Shown one piece after another: positions 53,834 through 64,000 of a stretch of 64,000 nucleotides of DNA (position 1 is its first letter; every line of letters begins with the position of its first letter). Under the pieces are notes generated by a model that worked only from the letters and a program-made list of their open reading frames with translations, was not told where the DNA came from and made no database searches. Source of the DNA: Cyanophora paradoxa (lineage: Eukaryota; Glaucocystophyceae; Cyanophorales; Cyanophoraceae); contig QPMI01000225.1 of the NCBI GenBank assembly GCA_004431415.1, positions 62,001 through 126,000 on the forward strand, written 5' to 3'. The translations under genes were made by a program, and so were the position numbers.

Positions 53834-56800
53834 GTTGTTCGCGATCGTTCGGCCCCCACGTTCTCTGCTGAGGCGGTCGCTTCTGCGCAGGCGAGAGAAG
53901 GCGCGCAGAGAAGCTGAGGAAAAGGCGCGGCGGGAAGCGGAGGAGAAGGAGCGGGAACGGGAGCGGCGGCGCCAGGAGGCGGAGGAGCGGAACCGCTGGC
54001 TCGAGGAGGAGCGCATGCGCCGCGAGGCCGAGCGTCTGGCATACGAGCGGGACATCGAGATGCGCCAGCGGGTGCGCCCCCTCTCTTTCGCTTCTTTCCC
54101 CTCCTTCCCTCCCTGAGCGCCGGCGGCCAGGCGATGGAGGAGCGCCGGCGGGCCGAGTTCGAGGCGGAGCGCGTGCGGGAGCTGCAGCGGCGCCAGATGC
54201 AGATGGCACAGATGGGCCCGCCCCCCGGCGGGGAGCTCCCCTCCTACGACGACTACCGCGGGACGGCGCCGCCGTACGGGCGGGGCGCGCCGTTCACGCG
54301 GGAGCGGCCAGCGGCCGGCGAGCGGAAGCTCTACGACCCGCGCGAGGAGGACCGCATGCGGGAGCAGCGGGAGCGGGAGGCGCGGGAGGCCCAGATCCGC
54401 GCCGCCCGCGAGCGCCAGCTGCGCGAGGCCTGGGAGCGCCGCCAGCGCGAGGAAGCCGAGCAGGAACGCGAGCAGGCGCCCGCGCCGCAGTACCAGCCGC
54501 GCAAGATCCTGCAGCCGACCCGCCCGCAGCCGCCGCCGGTCGAGGTGCCGGCCGCGGCGGCCGCGCAGCAGCAGCCGTCGCCAGCGGCGCACGGGGAAAT
54601 CGTCTTCGGCGGGCCGGCCATCTTCACGAGCCCCAAGTCGGACGGCCTGCTGCCCATCCCAGCCCCTGGCGAGGAGAGGGGCCCCGCGGCGCCGGCCGCT
54701 GCCCAGACCCAGGCGACTCAGCCTTCGGCGCAGGCGCAGCAGCAGGCGCAGCAGGGCCGCGCCACGCCCCGCGAGCGCGACGCCAAGAAGCGCGGGCGGG
54801 GGAGCCCGGCCGACGAGCCGGCGCACGGCCTGCGCCCTCAGCAGCCGGGCCAGGCCCCGCAGCCGCCGGTCCAGCTGCCCCCGCAGCAGCAGCAGCAGCA
54901 GCAGCAGGCGCGGACCGCCGGGCGCGGTCGCGGGCGCGGGGCGGAGGCCCCTCCGGCCCTCGACTCGAGCGCCAGCCCCTTCGAGAAGCACGCGGCCGGC
55001 CGCGGGCGCGGACGCGGCGTCCTCGCCTCCCCGCAGGTCCCGCGCAGCCGCAGCCGGCCGCAGCCGGCCGCGGGCGCGGCCGGGCGTCCCGGCGCCGCAG
55101 CCCGCCACGCAGCCGGCCGGCCAGGCGCAGGCGCAGGCGGCTCCTCAGGCGGGGCGCGGGCGCGGGCGCGGGGTCGCTGCCCCGCGCCGGCGGGCCGCGG
55201 CGCTGCTACTCCTCCGCAGGGCAAGCAGTGGGCGCCCAAGAGCCCCTCGGACGCCGAGGCCGCCGCAGAGGCGGCGGCAGCCGCGCCCGTCGAGAGCACC
55301 ACCCGCCGGGCGCCGGTCGCGGCCGCGGCCGCGGCGCCGCCAGCGCTGCCAAGGGTGTCGGCCGCGGGGGCGCGGGGTCGCCCGTCCCGCCGGCCGCGGC
55401 GACCTCGTCCTCGCCCACGCAGGCCCCGGCGGGCCGCGGCCGCGGCCGCGGCCTCGCACGCCTCTCCGAGGTCTCCGGCGACGCGGCGCCGCAGCCGCAG
55501 CCGCAGGCGGCCGCCAAGAGCCTCCAGGCCGCCGCCCGCGGCGCGAACGCCAAGGGCGCCGGCCGGGGCGGCTTCCTCGCGAGCCCCGCCGGGCGCGGAC
55601 GCGGCCGCGGGCAGCAGGCGGCGGGGAGCCCCGTGGAGGGCTTGGGCCCGGGCCCCGCCCCGGCGAGGCGGCGGAAGCCGGGGCGGCGCGCGGGAGGAGG
55701 CGGTCTCGGCGAGCGACTCGGCGGGGGCGTCCCGGCGCCGGCGCCGGCTGCCTCGCCGAGCGCGAGCGCCCCGGCAACCGACGCCGGCGACGCCGCCGAC
55801 GGCGACGGCGCCTCGTCAAGCTACGCCTCCCCTTCGCCCTCTCCCCAGCCGCGCGCCGCCGTTCCCGCCGACGGCTCCGCCCCCGCCCCCGCCGCCAAGG
55901 ACAAGAAGAAGAAGAAAAAGAAGAAGGAAAAGAAGGAGGAGCCGGCGGCGGCGCCGCCGAAGGACGCGAAGAAGGAGGAGAAGGGCGAGGAGAAGCACAG
56001 GCAGCAGCGCGGGCCCACCGCCCAGGCGAGCGTTTCCTCTGTCGCCGCACCTCTCCCCGCCCCCCGCCGCTCACTTCTCCCCGGCAGGAGTACGAGGCGC
56101 TGGCGAACTCGCTGCAGAGCGGGGTGGTGATGGTCTCCGAGCAGGTCGGCATCGAGCACGAGCCCGACTTCGACGACTTCGAGGTGCCCTGCACCCCCCT
56201 GCCCCCATCTTCGCCTTCTCCGGCCGACTGGCGTGCCCAGGTGGTCCTGTCCCGCAAGTCGGCCCTGAAGGAGAAGCGCGAGGCGAAGGAGAAGGAGCAC
56301 AAGTCGCCGCCGCCGGCCCCCGCCGTCCCGGCCCCCTCCTCGTCCCCGGCCCAGCAGGCGGCCAAGCCGAAGGCGTCCTCGCCGGGCCCGCAGCCGCCCC
56401 TGCCGCAGCACCCGGCGGCGCCGGCCGCCGCCGTCGCCGCCGTTGCAGGGGAGGGCAAGCGGCAAGAGGGCCCTCGCCGGGCCCGACCCGCCCGGGCCCA
56501 TCCTGACCCCCTCCAAGGGCGTCGCACAGCCAGCGGCGCCCGCCCGGCCCCGACCAAGCGCGTCGCCCCACCGCCGCCGCGCCCCCGCCCCCGGGCCGTC
56601 CCTCAGCTCTCCCCCGTCCCGGCGCCCGCCCCGTCCCCGCCGCCGTCGTTGCGGCGAAGGCCGCCGCCGCGGCCGCCGCCGCAGCGGCTGCCACCGGCGC
56701 CGCGGTCCTCCCGCTGCCCCGCCGACCCTCGCCCCGCCGCTGCCCCGGCTCCGCCTCCCGCGGCGCCCGCGACGCCGCCGGCGCCCGTGTGGGGCAAGGC

Positions 56801-57235
56801 GGAGGCGGCCAAGCCGCCGGGCCTGCAGCAGATCATGCTGGAGGAGAACCTCCAGCAGGCGCTGCCCAAGCCGGCCGCGCTCGCCGTCGCGCAGGACGCG
56901 GAGGTCAAGCCGGGGCGCGCGGCCAAGGCCGGCGCCGCTGCCGGCGCCAAGGGCGGTCGCGGCGATCGCCAGCAGGCGCAGCCGCAGCCGCAGCACCAGG
57001 GCAAGCGGGGCCAGGCGCAGGCCGGCCAGCAGCCGGCGCAGCCGCAGCAGGCCGGCAAGCAGGAGCGTGGCGCTCGCGGCCAACGGGGCCCCAAGCTCCC
57101 CGAGTGGGCCACGGAGCCTGTCTCTTCGATCCTCGGCGCGGCCGGCGCCCCCGCCCCGCCGGCTCTCCGGGGGAGGCATCTCCCGCGAGCGCCTCGCCGC
57201 CCCCGCCGGCGGCCGCTCCGCCCGCTGGCGGCCGC

Positions 57236-57278
<43 letters not shown>

Positions 57279-57877
57279 CGGCCGGTGGCAGGGCCCCAAG
57301 CAGGTCTACGCCCCAAGCGCGGCTCGCCCTCGCCGCCGGCCGACGGCGCCGCCGCCCCGGCCGCCCCGGCCCCTGCCGCGCAGGGCGGTCTTCTCCCGTC
57401 CCCTCCGGCCCCAGCGCTGCCGCCGACCCGCGAGCCCCGGGACCGGCCCGCAAGGCGCCAGCCCCTGGCCAGTCGGCGGCGGGGCGCCGGCGGACTGGAC
57501 GGCCGTTCCGGCGGCGCCGTCGGCGGTCGTGGGCGCTGCGTTCCCCACGAGCGTCGTCGTCGGCACCGTGGCGACTGCGTCGGCCTCGGCGCCCGGTGCC
57601 ACGGCCTCCTCCTCGCCCGCCGTCCCCTCCCCGCCCGCCTCCGCCGCCTTCGCCAGCGCGGAGCCGCCGCGGGCGTCCGCCCCCGCCGCCTCCACCCCCG
57701 TCGAGACCGCCGCCCCGCCCGCCGCTGCCGCAGCGGCGCAGGCCCCGCGGCAGGCGCCTGTGTCGCCACCGCAGCAGCAACAGCAGCTGCTGCTGCTGCA
57801 ACAGCAGCTGCAGCATCAGCAGCTGTCGGCGCCGCGGCAGCAGCAGCGCTCGATCTCGCCGCAGCAGCAGCCACGCC

Positions 57878-57920
<43 letters not shown>

Positions 57921-58374
57921 GTCGATCCAGCAGCAACTGCAGCAGCAGATGCAGGCGGCTGCGCCCGGGTTCATGTTCGTGAGCGCGCCGACCGCGGCGC
58001 CGGGCCGCACAGGCGGCTCGAGCGCCGGGGCAGTGGGCGTGCAGCAGGTCGGCTTCGGGCGGGCAGACCCGGCGACGCGCGCCGTGGGCTCGCGGGCCTC
58101 GTACGGGGGGCAGCAGGGGCAGGCGATCTCGCCGCAGGGCCAGCAGGCGCAGGCCCAGTCCAGCGCCATGCTCTTCGGGGCGGTCGGGAGCCCGCAGCAG
58201 TACGCCATCTTCGGGCCCCCGGCCGGCGTCACGGGGTACCCCTTCGGCTCGGCGAGCGTGGTGCAGGCGGCGCAGGTGCAGCCGCAGGCGGGAGCGCAGC
58301 ACATGCGCCAGATCTTCTTCGGGCCGAGCCAGTTCCTCGTGCCCGCGAGCCAGCCGCAGCTCCAGCCGCAACAG

Positions 58375-58406
<32 letters not shown>

Positions 58407-58427
58407 GCAGATGCAGGCGCACGCCGC

Positions 58428-58483
<56 letters not shown>

Positions 58484-59728
58484 GAAGCTCGGTGCGCCGC
58501 CGAGCCGAGCCCTGCGCGCGATCGCGATCCCCGGCCGCTGATTTCCTTCGCAGGCCGCCGCCGACCTCCTCTCGGGCGCCGCCGGCTGGGCGACGGGTCA
58601 GGGGGCCCTTGCGATGGGCTTCCGGGCGGGGGGGATCTCCCCCCAGAGCGCCCTTGCCGCCGTCGGGAGCTCGCCCCAGTTCGGCGGCTCGTTCCTCACG
58701 GGCAACGCCCAGAGGTGCCGCCGGCCCCGCCCCCCCTTGCTTGCCTTCAAGCTTCCTCCCCTCGCTGACCTTTCTGGCGACAGGCAGCAGATGGTTGGCG
58801 TCATGGTGCCCCAGGTGACCCAGGTGCAGGCCCAGGCGATGCAGCAGCAGCAGCAGCAGGCCCAGGTGCGCCCAGCGCGCACCCCGAGTGTTCGCCGAGC
58901 TCGCGAGGGCGAGGCGGCTGAGCGGGCGGCGGGCGCAGATGCAGCAGGCGGTGATGATGCAGGCCTACATCCAGCAGCAGCAGGCCCAGGTCCAGCAGGC
59001 CCAGGTCCCGCCCCCCACCCCCTCCTCGCCCCGGCCCCCGTTCTGACTGCACCGCACGCGCAGGCGGCGGCGATGGCGCGGCAGCAGCAGCAGGCGCAGC
59101 AGCAGGCGCAGGTCGGGCGCGTCGGGCTCTCCGCCTCGGGCCTCGGCTCCGGCCCCTTCGGCGTCTTTGGGGACCCCTCGGCCGCCCTTGGCGCCCGCCA
59201 GCAGCTTGTCACCCTCGCCGGTACCCCACTTTGATGGTTTCCCCCCCTGTCCTCACTGAGTTTGCGTGCGTCTGCAGGCGGCCCGATGCAGCAGCAGCAG
59301 CAGCAGCAGCAACTGCAGCAGCAGCAGCAAGGCCGTACTGCGCCGCCCTCTGGGCTAGCTCCCGGCCGGGGATCGCGCGCCGTTGGCGGCCCCAGCGCAG
59401 GCTCCCCGGGCAGTCCCCCGAGCGCCCCGTTCGCCTCGGCGCCGGGCCAGCGCACGAGCGGCGGCGGGCTCTCCAGCCGGGGCGCCGCCCAGCGCCCCAC
59501 GCAGCAGAACTACGTGCCCCGCCCGCGCCGCGACTCGTCCCACGAACCCCCCGCCGGGCCTCGCCGGCCGCCGCCGCCGCCGTCGGCGCAGCCTCCGCCT
59601 CGCTGGCGGCGGCCGCGGCCGCGGCGCCGGCCCCGTCCCTCCCGGCCGCAAGCGCCTCCGCCGGCTCAGACGCGGCCTCTGCGGCCCCGGCCGCCGCGTC
59701 GCCGCCCCCCGCCCCCGCCTCGGAGTGA
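51870..59728 (+). CDS. PRRC2/BAT2-like protein: BAT2 N-terminal domain, arginine-rich coiled coil, RG repeats, giant Q-rich tail
   Basis: The N-terminal exons read AGKPKYTSINLNATYK, GHSRLLVLGKGRGRGIVTVP and NLPSLKSEHQGNDPTKQLVP with GGQGWG. This follows the BAT2 N-terminal domain of PRRC2A/B/C (TKYSSLSL...LGKVA...NLPSLKAENKGNDP...GTGW). Downstream are RPEDFPPLGKDA (52610s), a charged helix rich in ER/DR (52820-53200) and EEMDFNKPLIFSDTD (53550). Long single helices follow (KARREAEEKARREAEEKERE, 53890-54480), then RG/GRGRGRG boxes (54920-55620) and a tail of poly-Q tracts (57240, 57880, 58370, 58430, 59285), ending near 59728. PRRC2 proteins bind RNA and act with translation initiation and stress granules in animals. 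The role is inferred from the N-terminal match. The tail frame is uncertain (an alternative stop is at 59807) and the start at 51870 is provisional. Confidence 0.8.
53804..53834 (+). repeat. (CT)n microsatellite inside a PRRC2-like intron
   Basis: About 15 uninterrupted CT units just after the donor, in the intron between the exon ending ELEERE and the exon starting KARREAEE. On the transcript it makes an extreme polypyrimidine tract. Confidence 0.9.
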
Positions 59729-60027
59729 GCACGGCCCTTCTTCGGCCGCCCCGCCCTCTCCTCCTTTTTTTCAAACCAGCGCCTGCGGCGAGCAGTCCCG
59801 TGAATAGACGGGCGCTCAGCAGAGTGCGATGCCGTCCGCAGGGAAGCGATTGCAAACACAGGCTCAGGGATAGGTAGATGTAGGGACAGAGCGACGCTGC
59901 GCTTTGCGTGTGTGTGTGTTCTACAGGACCAGCTCATTTTTCAGTCCGCTCGGGGCCCGTCCGGGGCGAGGCGGGAGGGAGCTCGAGCGGGGTGTGCGGA
60001 GCTCGATCGCGAGCGGCTGGGGCGGCG

Positions 60028-60660
60028 ATGGAGGGGCAGGTGCGCATGCGGGGATATCGATGGAGGGAAGGGGCGGGGAGGGGGGGAGGGAGGGCCGGGG
60101 TAGAGGACGTTGAGTCGAAGGGGCGCATGCAACGCATACGTACGCGGGGCCGCAAGCGGGTCTACTTTACGTGCATTTCGTGTGGCAAGCGGGCGAGGGC
60201 TCTCGTGGGCGAGGAGGACGCCGCGCCCTGCGGCGGCTGCGGTTCGCCGACGCGCACGACGCGCGCCCCCTGGAGGCGGCGAGCTCCTGAGCCTCGAGCC
60301 TGTTCTCACTTGTTTCGCAGGAGCGGAGCACCCGTACAGCGGTGCAGAGGCCGGGGGCGCGGCCGCGGGAACGCTGGTCGTGCTGGCGCAGGTGCGCCCG
60401 CGGCGAGCCTGGTTCTATCCTTGAACTGATCAAGGTGCCGAGCAGTGGGGCGAGCCAGAAACGCCAGCTGAGCCGGCGGGCGCCGGCGCTGCAGCTGCGG
60501 CCGCGGCCGATGATCATGATCATGATCATGAGCTCGAGGAGGACGTGAGCGCGGCGGGGAGCGAGGGGGAGGAGGATGGAGGGACGTCCTCGGGCAGCGA
60601 GGACCTTCTCACGAGCGTCCTCGGCATCTGCTGGCGCGCGCACGCGCGTGCGGCGCCCCG
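60028..60660 (+). CDS. Zinc-ribbon-like exons, possibly the 5' part of the caspase-like gene
   Basis: RVYFTCISCGKRARALVGEE then APCGGCG (60160-60243) gives C-x2-C ... C-x2-C, a treble-clef or ribbon-like pattern. An intron follows (ending TTTCGCAG at about 60321). Next is AEHPYSGAEAGGAAAGTLVV with LAQ, then another exon SAAGSEGEEDGGTSSGSEDL with LTSVLGIC. It could be a separate small gene or the N-terminus of the peptidase gene that follows; plant type I metacaspases also carry an N-terminal zinc finger. The start is uncertain. Confidence 0.4.
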
Positions 60661-60671
60661 GGCCGGGCCGA

Positions 60672-62204
60672 ATGGCTGACCTGCAGCTGCGGCGCAGCCC
60701 GTCGACATGGGACGGGGGATGGGCCTACAAGAAGGGCGAGCGCAAGATGGAGTGCACCGAGCTGTATGGTGTTCTCACCGGTGCGCCCGCCCCGGCCCGC
60801 GCGCAAGCGCTTCGAGGATCCCGGATATTGATATCGCAGTATCGATCGAATGCGAGGGGACGGGGGAGGGGGCGGGCGCTGACGGCTCGCCGGGGCGGGG
60901 CAGACGTGAGCAAGGTGCTGCACTTCTGCAGGGAGCTCGACGTGGACGAGGACGCGCACACGGTGCGCCCGGCCCCGCTGCAGCTGCTCTCCACCTGCTC
61001 GTGGCCCTCATCGATCTCGCGGCGACCTCGGGGGGCCCGCCGCCCGCCGCCCGCCGCCAGATCTACAGCGCGAAGATCTCGAGGAAGGACGCCCTCTGGC
61101 GCATCGAGCGCTTCTTCGCCACCCGCACCGGTGCTCCAGCGCGCCCCACTCAACTCGCCCCACTCGGAACCGAGCGAGCTCGAGCGGGGGGCCCGGGGCG
61201 GGGCAGGGGCGCTGGTGCTGCACTACTCGGGCCACGGGGAGGACGACTCGGGGGACTGGATCCTCGGCCTCTCCGCCCGCGAGGAGTACCTCTCCTTCAA
61301 GGCGCCCCCGCCCCGCCCCCACTCCAGAGCTCCGGACCCACGCTCAGTGCGGGGGGCAGGACGTGGTGGGCCGCTGGGAGGCCTCCCACGCGCGCCAGCG
61401 CGGCTCCGAGCTCCTCCTCCTCCTCGACGCCTGCCACTCAGGGGCCTGGGTCCACGAGCTCAAGGCCCGCCCCACGCGCACCCGCGCCCTCCGGCTGCGG
61501 GCGCCGCGCTGAGCCCCGCCGCGCAGAAGCACGTGGAGAAGAAGGGGGACGTGGCCGTCGCGGTGCAGGCCTCCTGCCAGCGCGAGCAGCGCAGCAGCGA
61601 CGAGGCCCGCCCCGCGCCCCCTCCCCGCCACAGCGATAACTGCAGCCGATTCTGGAATATGAATCGTGGGATTCTGGGGGAAATATAAAGCAAATGCGCG
61701 CCGCGCAGGGCGCTTGGACGAAGGAGTTCATTCGGTACCAGAAGAGCGGCCGCATCTCCGACGGCTTTCTGAGGTCCGCGTATACGCACCCCCTCCCTTC
61801 CCCCAGAGCGCGTACCCCTCACCGCCCGCAGCGCCATCCTCAAAAAGAGCGGGCAACTCCCCATGGGTCCGCCTCCGTCCCCCCCCTCCCCCCCCCCCCC
61901 CCTCTCCCCCGGCCGGCGCGCCTCTCCTCAACACGTACCCCCCAGCGTTCGCGAGCTGGGGCAAGGAGAACTCGATGACGTACGACTTCGGTCCGCCCGA
62001 ATCCATATTTAAGCTTAAGCGCTATGGGATTGTACCCCGGTTCGACCTCGAGCCCGGCTTCGAATTCGGTTCGGCGCAGGGGAGTTCACGCTGCTGAACC
62101 AGAGCTACTTCCTGCGGGAGGCGCGGCGCAGGGAGGCGAGGAAGGGGTTCAAGCGCGCCGGCGCCGCCCAGTCCGTCAAAGTCAAGGGCCTCCAAACAGC
62201 CTAG
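60672..62204 (+). CDS. Caspase-like (peptidase C14-type) protein
   Basis: Exons: STWDGGWAYKKGERKMECTE with LYGVLT (60700), DVSKVLHFCRELDVDEDAHT (60905), ALHLLVALIDLAA (60980), IYSAKISRKDALWRIERFFA (61060). The catalytic histidine lies in ALVLHYSGHGEDDSGDWILG (61210). The catalytic cysteine lies in SELLLLLDACHSGAWVHELK (61410). Then come KKGDVAVAVQASCQREQRSS (61540), AWTKEFIRYQKSGRISDGFL and TYPPAFASWGKENSMTYDFG, spliced to EFTLLNQSYFLREARRREAR. The stop is a TAG at 62202-62204. The SGHG and DACHSG dyad defines the caspase-hemoglobinase fold, and both residues are intact. Metacaspases cut after Arg/Lys; whether this one does is unknown. Introns again start GTGCGC or GC and end CAG. Confidence 0.82.
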
Positions 62205-62416
62205 GCCCCGCTACAACGCGCCGGCGTTCGCCGTCTAATTCGAGATCTAATTTATCGGTTGGGTTTGAAGGGGTACCAGTATTCGATGTAGAGAGATGTT
62301 TTCAAATTCGGAGAGCTTGAAACCTGGGGAAGCTAGTCTAGATCTCAGAGTCTACCGCTGTTAATTACGTGTACGAGCTGGCAGCCGGGGCGGGGGCGGG
62401 CCGGGGCGCGGGGCGG
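62205..62416. other. Short intergenic region between convergent genes
   Basis: AT-richer, containing TCTAGATCT at about 62336. It holds the 3' ends of the caspase-like and fucosyltransferase-like genes. Nothing else was seen. Confidence 0.5.
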
Positions 62417-64000
62417 CTAGGGGTGGGAGTACCAGGGGGCGTCGACGGAGAGGCCGATGTGGTCGGGGACGTGGGCGGCGAGCAGGTCGAAGGCGAGGCG
62501 CCCGAAGCAGGACGCGAAGGACCCCGCGAACGCCCCGCACCTGCGCCCCGCCCCGCCCCGCACTCAGCCCCCCCCCCCTCCCCTCTCCCACCACTCGACT
62601 ACAGCCAGCTGCAGACGGCGCTGCTCGCTCGCTCTAGCTGGAGTGCGCCCTGGTCTACATCTAGAGCTCCTGGCAGTGGCGCACGAGCGGGCGGTCCAGA
62701 GGCTCGCGAGCGTCTCGAGCGTCTCCGCGTCGCCGCGCGAGTGCTCCGGCATCCCTGCGCCTCGCGTCTGAGGCCTGGGCGGGGGCAGGGAGGGGGCGGG
62801 GTTGCGCGGGCCCTTGCGCTGGGAGCGTGGCCGGTCGTAGAGGAGGCGGAGGCCGCCCCAGGTCCCGTTCCCGTCCAGCAGCGGCCCGATCTGGCGCCAG
62901 CGGCTCGGCGAGGCCCCCGCCCGAGGCGCTTGCTCGCCCCCCTAGAGGCGGCGGGGGCGGGGCGGGGCACCTCGGGCCACAGGTCGCTGTCGGCCGAGAC
63001 GAAGACGGAGGCCGCCTGCGGGGAGGCGGGTGAGGGGGTGACGGCGCGCGGCCGGCGGGGAGGCAAGGGGCGGGGGCCGACCCCGACGGCCTCGGCGGCG
63101 TCGCGGACGGCCGAGGCGAGCACCGGCATCGGCGCCCTGCGCCACGCGAGGGAGGAGGAGGAGGATGGTGAGGGCAGGGAGGGAATGGGGAGGGCGCGGG
63201 GCCGCACCCGAAGGACCAGCGGGTGACGTGGGGCGCCCACTCGGCGCCCACCGCGCCCCGCAGCGCCGCCGCCTCGCTCGCCACCCGCTGCAGGGCGGCC
63301 AGCGCGCCGCGTCAGAGCCTTCGGAGAGAGGGCGGCGCATCATCTTGGATTGTCCAGGATGTGTGCGCCCTCTGGGGAGGAGGCTGAAGGGGGAAACGGC
63401 ACCTTGTCCGGGGAGCGGCGCGCATGCAGGGTCACGCAAGGCTCGCCGGGGCGCATGCCGAGGCGGCGCTGCGGGGCGGGGGTGGGCGGGGTGAGCGCCG
63501 CTCAGGCCTCGCCCCCGCCTCGCCGGCCTCGGTCGGACCTGGAGGGCCTCGGCGGCGCTGAGGACGCGGGGCCGCGGCCGCAGCAGGAACTTGAGCAGCT
63601 GGCCCTTGTACCACCGCAGGCCCAGCGCCCGGTACGCCTCCGGCACAGCGTTCCGGTACGCGTGCGAGGCCGTCCCCTCCCCGCCCCCCAGCGCGTCCAT
63701 GTGCGACCCCCAGTGCTGCGCGCCTCAGATCAGACCTGATCTGACCCAACCCGGGCGGATCTAGCGAGGGGGGTACGGCCACCTGGGCGACGCGGCCCTC
63801 GCCGGGTCGGCAGGAGGAGACGGGCTCGAAGAAGCACTCGAAGCCCGTCGAGCCGCACTCGTCGTTCTCCGGCCAGTACAGCCACGGCCGCGTGCTCGCA
63901 ACCTGAGGTGGGTACGGTCACTTTAGGGGGAGGGCAGAGGGAGGGGTACGGTGGGTGCACCAGCGTCCAGTTGCGCTCATGCGCGACGCGCAGCGCCACG
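62417..64000 (-). CDS. FUT8/GT23-like fucosyltransferase, 5' partial
   Basis: Minus-strand exons from the window edge: ALRVAHERNWTLV, then STRPWLYWPENDECGSTGFE with CFFEPVSSC (63900-63820), QHWGSHMDALGG (63710), VPEAYRALGLRWYKGQLLKF with LLRPRPRVLSAAEALQ (63640-63545), LGMRPGEPCVTLHARRSPDK (63460-63400), MPVLASAVRDAAEAVG (63130), ASVFVSADSDLWPEV (63000), SRGDAETLETLASLWTARSC (62740) and a last exon FAGSFASCFGRLAFDLLAAH with IGLSVDAPWYSHP, stopping at 62417. The H-x-R-R-x-D-K motif (here HARRSPDK), a later VFV.(S/A).D and the C-terminal GSFAS.F.RL match alpha-1,6-fucosyltransferases, which use GDP-fucose in the Golgi. The N-terminal membrane anchor is outside the window. The acceptor could be an N-glycan or another glycan. 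Confidence 0.8.

Noticed and set aside
55145-57299. Two long minus-strand ORFs opposite the PRRC2-like gene
   Set aside because: Leucine/arginine/alanine mirrors of the Q/P/A-rich coding strand, with no domain.

Overview
This window is nuclear DNA from a eukaryote, most likely a GC-rich marine microalga of the haptophyte or pelagophyte kind; the species cannot be fixed from the sequence. The evidence is that every recognisable protein is broken by many very short introns (about 35-90 nt). These begin GTACCC, GTGCGC or the non-canonical GC and end CAG. Gene content also fits: a front-end polyunsaturated fatty acid desaturase, a delta-9 desaturase with a C-terminal cytochrome b5, a FUT8-like fucosyltransferase and a caspase-like peptidase. 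Single ORFs are therefore exon fragments. I assembled genes by splicing by eye, so gene ends are better supported than starts.

Layout. 1-3412 (+): C-terminal part of a glucan branching enzyme, apparently continuing into a coiled-coil tail. 3624-6145 (+): C2-domain protein with a Q/PFG-rich tail. 6468-11489 (-): ankyrin-repeat gene holding about seven tandem ~520-bp units in which exons and introns were duplicated together. 11766-13964 (+): DUF1295 membrane protein. 14390-16097 (+): APH-type kinase-fold protein. 17112-19014 (-): delta-9 desaturase with cytochrome b5. 20692-22630 (-): patatin-like lipase. 23041-24740 (+): front-end desaturase. 25349-28080 (-): M18 aspartyl aminopeptidase. 28267-31074 (+): SAM-domain TKL-type kinase. 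31596-34012 (-): coiled-coil protein. About 35300-38030 (+): unrecognised lower-GC locus. 38322-39840 (+): coiled-coil RING protein. About 40133-41338 (+): leucine-rich protein. 42103-47190: intact LTR retroelement coding only for a Gag-like protein. About 47480-48394 (-): weak gene. 49106-50191 (+): KCTD/BTB protein. 50971-51541 (-): short unknown gene. 51870-59728 (+): PRRC2/BAT2-like giant. 60028-62204 (+): zinc-ribbon exons and a caspase-like gene. 62417-64000 (-): FUT8-like gene, cut by the window edge.

Three neighbouring genes (17.1-24.7 kb) are lipid enzymes: a delta-9 desaturase, an acyl hydrolase and a front-end desaturase. They share a theme but not a strand or a promoter, except that the lipase and the front-end desaturase are divergent across about 410 bp.

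The most unusual signal is not a gene. Introns and intergenic DNA are crowded with 9-mers of the form X-X'-X, where X is a triplet and X' its reverse complement (AAGCTTAAG, GAATTCGAA, TGATCATGA, TCTAGATCT, TTGCAATTG). Duplicated sequences in the window (the two LTRs and the ankyrin units) show exact 6-bp X'X insertions at single sites in one copy only. This looks like an active process that writes short palindromes. A second oddity is a kinase intron carrying a perfect 36-nt reverse complement of the exon just upstream of it.
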